This document shows, one piece after another, positions 34,475 through 36,867 of a DNA stretch of 36,867 bases. Below the pieces are notes generated by a model, which saw nothing but the letters and a program-made list of their open reading frames with translations, ran no database searches and had not been told where the DNA came from. The translations under genes and the position numbers were made by a program. The number at the start of each line of letters is the position of its first letter. Within the stretch, counting starts at the first letter, position 1. Source of the DNA: Deltaproteobacteria bacterium (GTDB taxonomy: Bacteria > Desulfobacterota > Desulfuromonadia > Geobacterales > Pseudopelobacteraceae); assembly GCA_021780495.1 (NCBI GenBank), contig JAJXYO010000010.1:1-36867 (forward strand), written 5' to 3'.

Positions 34475-34916
34475 AAAGATTGTCACCGCAATCGACTTCT
34501 CGGAAAGTTCCGATCTCGCCTTTGAGTACTCCTTGACTTTGGCCAAGCAATTTCAGGCTGAATTGACCATCATCCACGTCATTAATGAGCCGGTCGATCT
34601 GCGGGGATTCTACGTCCCTCACATTTCGTTCGATCAACTGGAAAGGGAGATCGAAGAAGGCGCTCAAAAGATGATGGAAACGTTCTGCCAGACAAAAATA
34701 GAAGACTTTACCAGGTACAAAACCGTCGTTGTTCCCGGTATCCCCTATGAGGAAATCATCAGAAAGGCCGAAGAGGTTGGAGCCTCGCTGATCGTACTGG
34801 GCACGCATGGCCGCAAGGGGATCGACCATCTCATCTTCGGCAGCACCGCGGAACGTGTCGTCCGTGGTGCTAGCTGTCCCGTCCTCACCATTCGCATGCC
34901 TGGCAGCGGGACATAG
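34461..34916 (+). CDS. Universal stress protein (UspA family)
   Basis: The 151-residue protein starts FEKIVTAIDFSESSDLAFEYSL and ends with the ATP-binding pattern GTHGRKGIDHLIFGSTAERVV (G-2x-G-9x-GS), so it is the nucleotide-binding type. AAGGAG lies seven bases before ATG 34461. It overlaps the preceding response regulator gene, and a receiver-kinase gene starts 31 bases later, so it may be part of one signalling unit. The stress it serves is unknown. Confidence 0.93.
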   Translation: MKPFEKIVTAIDFSESSDLAFEYSLTLAKQFQAELTIIHVINEPVDLRGFYVPHISFDQLEREIEEGAQKMMETFCQTKIEDFTRYKTVVVPGIPYEEIIRKAEEVGASLIVLGTHGRKGIDHLIFGSTAERVVRGASCPVLTIRMPGSGT

Positions 34917-34947
34917 TAACTGGCATGCATTCCTTACAAACCCTGCC

Positions 34948-36135
34948 ATGAGCGAAACAATCCCGCCGGATAGCAAAGCGACCGTCGTCATCATTGATGA
35001 CGACATTCATATTCTTGAACTGGCCACCCTGGTTCTCCCCAAACATGGTTACCATGTCATCACCACAACCATGGCAAGTTCCGGCATGGAGATCATAGCC
35101 GAGCGCGCGCCGGAGATGGTGCTGCTTGATTATATTCTGCCCGGGACGGATGGCCTGTCCGTGTTGCGGGAAATTCGCACCCGCTTCCCGGACACCTATA
35201 TAGTCGTGCTCACCGGCAAGGGCAGCGAACAGATCGCCGTCGATGTAATGAAATGCGGGGCCACCGAATATATTCTCAAACCCTTCAACAACCGTGATCT
35301 GGCCGAACGACTCGACAATGTCCTGCGTATCCGCGCGATAGAGCTGCACAACAAGTCACTCCAGCGGGAGCATGACCGCCTGCTTCAGGAGATAGACAAC
35401 TGGAACCAGGATCTGCAGAAACGCGTCCGCGAAAAGACCGACGCGCTTCAGCGGGCACAATCGGAGATAGCACAATCCGATAAACTGGCAGCCATGGGAT
35501 ATCTTTCCGCGGGCATGGCCCACGAGATACGCAATCCGCTCAACTCGATTTCGCTCTTCATCCAGCTAATGCGCCAGAATACGGCCGATCCGGAACAACT
35601 GGAGTACCAGGGAAAGATCCTCAAGGAGATTGACCGGATCGACGCCATTATCCGCAAGCTGCTGGACGCCTCCCGACGTACCCGCACGATTACAAACGAT
35701 ATATCCATAGACCGTGTTATCGACAATGCGCTGGAGGTATTCTCTCCCCAGATCGAAGCCGGCAAGATCAGTGTGACGCGTACCTACTGCGATTCGCTGC
35801 CTCCCATTAAAGCCGACGCGGCGGAACTGGAACAGATTTTCACAAACCTTTTCCTTAATGCATTCGATGTAATGCCCTCTGGCGGCCACCTCGACCTGCA
35901 GACCTGCGAAGAAGACGGCCGAGTGGTGATCAGGGTCGGCGACAGCGGCGGCGGGATTTCGGAAGAGACACTATCCAGCATCTTCGACCCTTTCTTCAGC
36001 ACAAAGGCGCGGGGCACCGGCATGGGCCTGCCGGTCGTCCAGCGCATCGCACACATTTATGAAGGAAACATCATCGTTGAGAAGACCTCGCCGGCAGGGA
36101 CCGTTTTTCGCATCGACTTCCCCGCATGCGTCTGA
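34948..36135 (+). CDS. Receiver-histidine kinase
   Basis: The 395-residue soluble protein has an N-terminal receiver (acceptor D61 in LLDYILPGTDG), a coiled-coil linker (about 130-180) and a HisKA domain with H192 in MAHEIRNPLNS. It ends in an ATPase domain with GDSGGGIS and GTGMGLPVV. It has no membrane helix, so it takes its input through phosphorylation of its own receiver, likely from another kinase. The ATG at 34948 lacks a strong ribosome binding site, but the receiver fold starts soon after it. The cluster of four signalling genes suggests a phosphorelay; partners are inferred. Confidence 0.92.
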   Translation: MSETIPPDSKATVVIIDDDIHILELATLVLPKHGYHVITTTMASSGMEIIAERAPEMVLLDYILPGTDGLSVLREIRTRFPDTYIVVLTGKGSEQIAVDVMKCGATEYILKPFNNRDLAERLDNVLRIRAIELHNKSLQREHDRLLQEIDNWNQDLQKRVREKTDALQRAQSEIAQSDKLAAMGYLSAGMAHEIRNPLNSISLFIQLMRQNTADPEQLEYQGKILKEIDRIDAIIRKLLDASRRTRTITNDISIDRVIDNALEVFSPQIEAGKISVTRTYCDSLPPIKADAAELEQIFTNLFLNAFDVMPSGGHLDLQTCEEDGRVVIRVGDSGGGISEETLSSIFDPFFSTKARGTGMGLPVVQRIAHIYEGNIIVEKTSPAGTVFRIDFPACV

Positions 36136-36207
36136 CCCGTATTCCCCTTCCCTTTTCTATCCGGTTTAGTGTAGTATCTCTTTACATTCCCGCTCGCGAG
36201 ACAGGCC

Positions 36208-36606
36208 ATGACAAACTCACCCGACAAGATTCTCATCATTGACGATGACCCGTTTTTTCTGAAGGTGCTCGGCGATTCCTTCAATGAAAACGGTTTCACG
36301 GTATACACCGCAAACGACGGCATCGAGGGCGTCAAGATCTATCTGGAGAAACTTCCCGATGCGGTTATATCTGATCTGGTCATGCCGCGCATGGGTGGTG
36401 TCAGCACTTGTATTGAAATTGCCCGGCTGGCGGGCAACAACCCTCCGATCATAGCACTGCTCACCTCCATGTTTCAGGAATCACCCCATGAGCACGAAGT
36501 CCCGGAAATGGGGGCCAAGGTTCATATCCCCAAGTCGACCAAACCGATGGACATCGTTATCATCATCGAACAGCTCCTGACCCGAAGAAAATACCAGCAC
36601 AGCTGA
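36208..36606 (+). CDS. Single-domain response regulator
   Basis: The 132-residue receiver domain has D12-D14 (IIDDDPFF), acceptor D56 (VISDLVMPRMGG) and the lysine in IPKSTKP. It lacks an output domain, as does the other receiver at 34061. It follows the receiver-kinase gene by 72 bases and is a plausible phosphorylation partner. Confidence 0.9.
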   Translation: MTNSPDKILIIDDDPFFLKVLGDSFNENGFTVYTANDGIEGVKIYLEKLPDAVISDLVMPRMGGVSTCIEIARLAGNNPPIIALLTSMFQESPHEHEVPEMGAKVHIPKSTKPMDIVIIIEQLLTRRKYQHS

Positions 36607-36612
36607 TCATCC

Positions 36613-36867
36613 ATGCCGTTCATCTACCGCAATCTCGCCGTTTCCCCACACACCGGAGAGGAAAGCCTGCCATCATTGGTGGCCTCCCTGCTGGGGCTTC
36701 CGGCGGCAGCGCTCATCGATTTCCAGATCGTCCGCAAAGGAGTCGATGCCCGCCGCAAACCACGGATCAAACTGATCTATACCGTATCGTTCCTGCTCGT
36801 GGAAGATGGAGAACTTCATGCCCGCATCCGTGAGATTCCCGGGCTGGAGTGGCAAGCGGAGCGCACA
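36613..36867 (+). CDS. COG2509-type FAD-dependent oxidoreductase, 3' partial
   Basis: From ATG 36613 the frame stays open to the window end (85 residues). It reads MPFIYRNLAVSPHTGEE, then AALIDFQIVRKGVDARRK and LIYTVSFLLVEDGE. This resembles the N-terminal domain of uncharacterised FAD-dependent dehydrogenases (COG2509), where an RxxDARxK segment precedes the Rossmann fold. The FAD-binding motif is outside the window, so the call rests on the short N-terminus. It starts six bases after the preceding response regulator gene. Confidence 0.65.
   Translation, partial: MPFIYRNLAVSPHTGEESLPSLVASLLGLPAAALIDFQIVRKGVDARRKPRIKLIYTVSFLLVEDGELHARIREIPGLEWQAERT

Overview
The window looks like a chromosomal segment of a Geobacter/Pelobacter-type bacterium (Desulfuromonadota). 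This is inferred from moderately high GC, a SahR-type ArsR-methyltransferase fusion next to ahcY, a Bacillus-like arginase paired with an archaeal-type ornithine cyclodeaminase family protein, a dCache/PAS hybrid kinase and a RodZ-like/TPR pair. No rRNA or other marker confirms it.

Layout. (1) 1-5097: the right part of a type I restriction-modification (R-M) cassette: a partial and possibly disrupted hsdS, a likely toxin-antitoxin pair (XRE-ImmA/IrrE protein plus DUF4411 PIN-like protein) with its own promoter, and hsdR carrying an unusual triple cysteine repeat. hsdM is presumably upstream of the window. (2) 5158-8115: a U32 protein of the RlhA type carrying a palindromic repeat in its coding sequence, then a secreted thermonuclease. 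(3) 8291-13919: gspC-gspD-gspE-gspF, the secretin, ATPase and platform part of a type II secretion system, closed by a strong bidirectional terminator. (4) 14016-16427, minus strand: sahR-ahcY, the S-adenosylhomocysteine sensor and hydrolase. (5) 16678-19817: a hybrid sensor kinase and a small membrane protein with a PH-like domain. (6) 19921-27659, minus strand: a complete second type I R-M operon in the order hsdR-hsdS-(Schlafen AlbA_2/ATP-binding protein)-hsdM, all with overlapping ends. (7) 28063-31026: MTA phosphorylase, then an operon of an ornithine cyclodeaminase-type protein and arginase, suggesting arginine to ornithine to proline. (8) 31248-36867: a PfkB kinase, a TPR lipoprotein, a RodZ-like protein, a signalling cluster (response regulator, universal stress protein, receiver-histidine kinase, response regulator) and the start of a COG2509-type FAD oxidoreductase.

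Two different type I R-M systems therefore flank about 15 kb of mostly housekeeping and secretion genes. The most unexpected sequence-level signal is a set of palindromic repeats that intrude into genes and supply in-frame codons: in the U32 gene (6442-6480), in the N-terminus of gspD (9186-9270, with a second copy in the pfkB leader at 31142-31227), at the end of sahR (15431-15520) and at the end of the second hsdS (48-bp perfect palindrome, 23375-23422). The gspD/pfkB element is the best candidate here for something undescribed.
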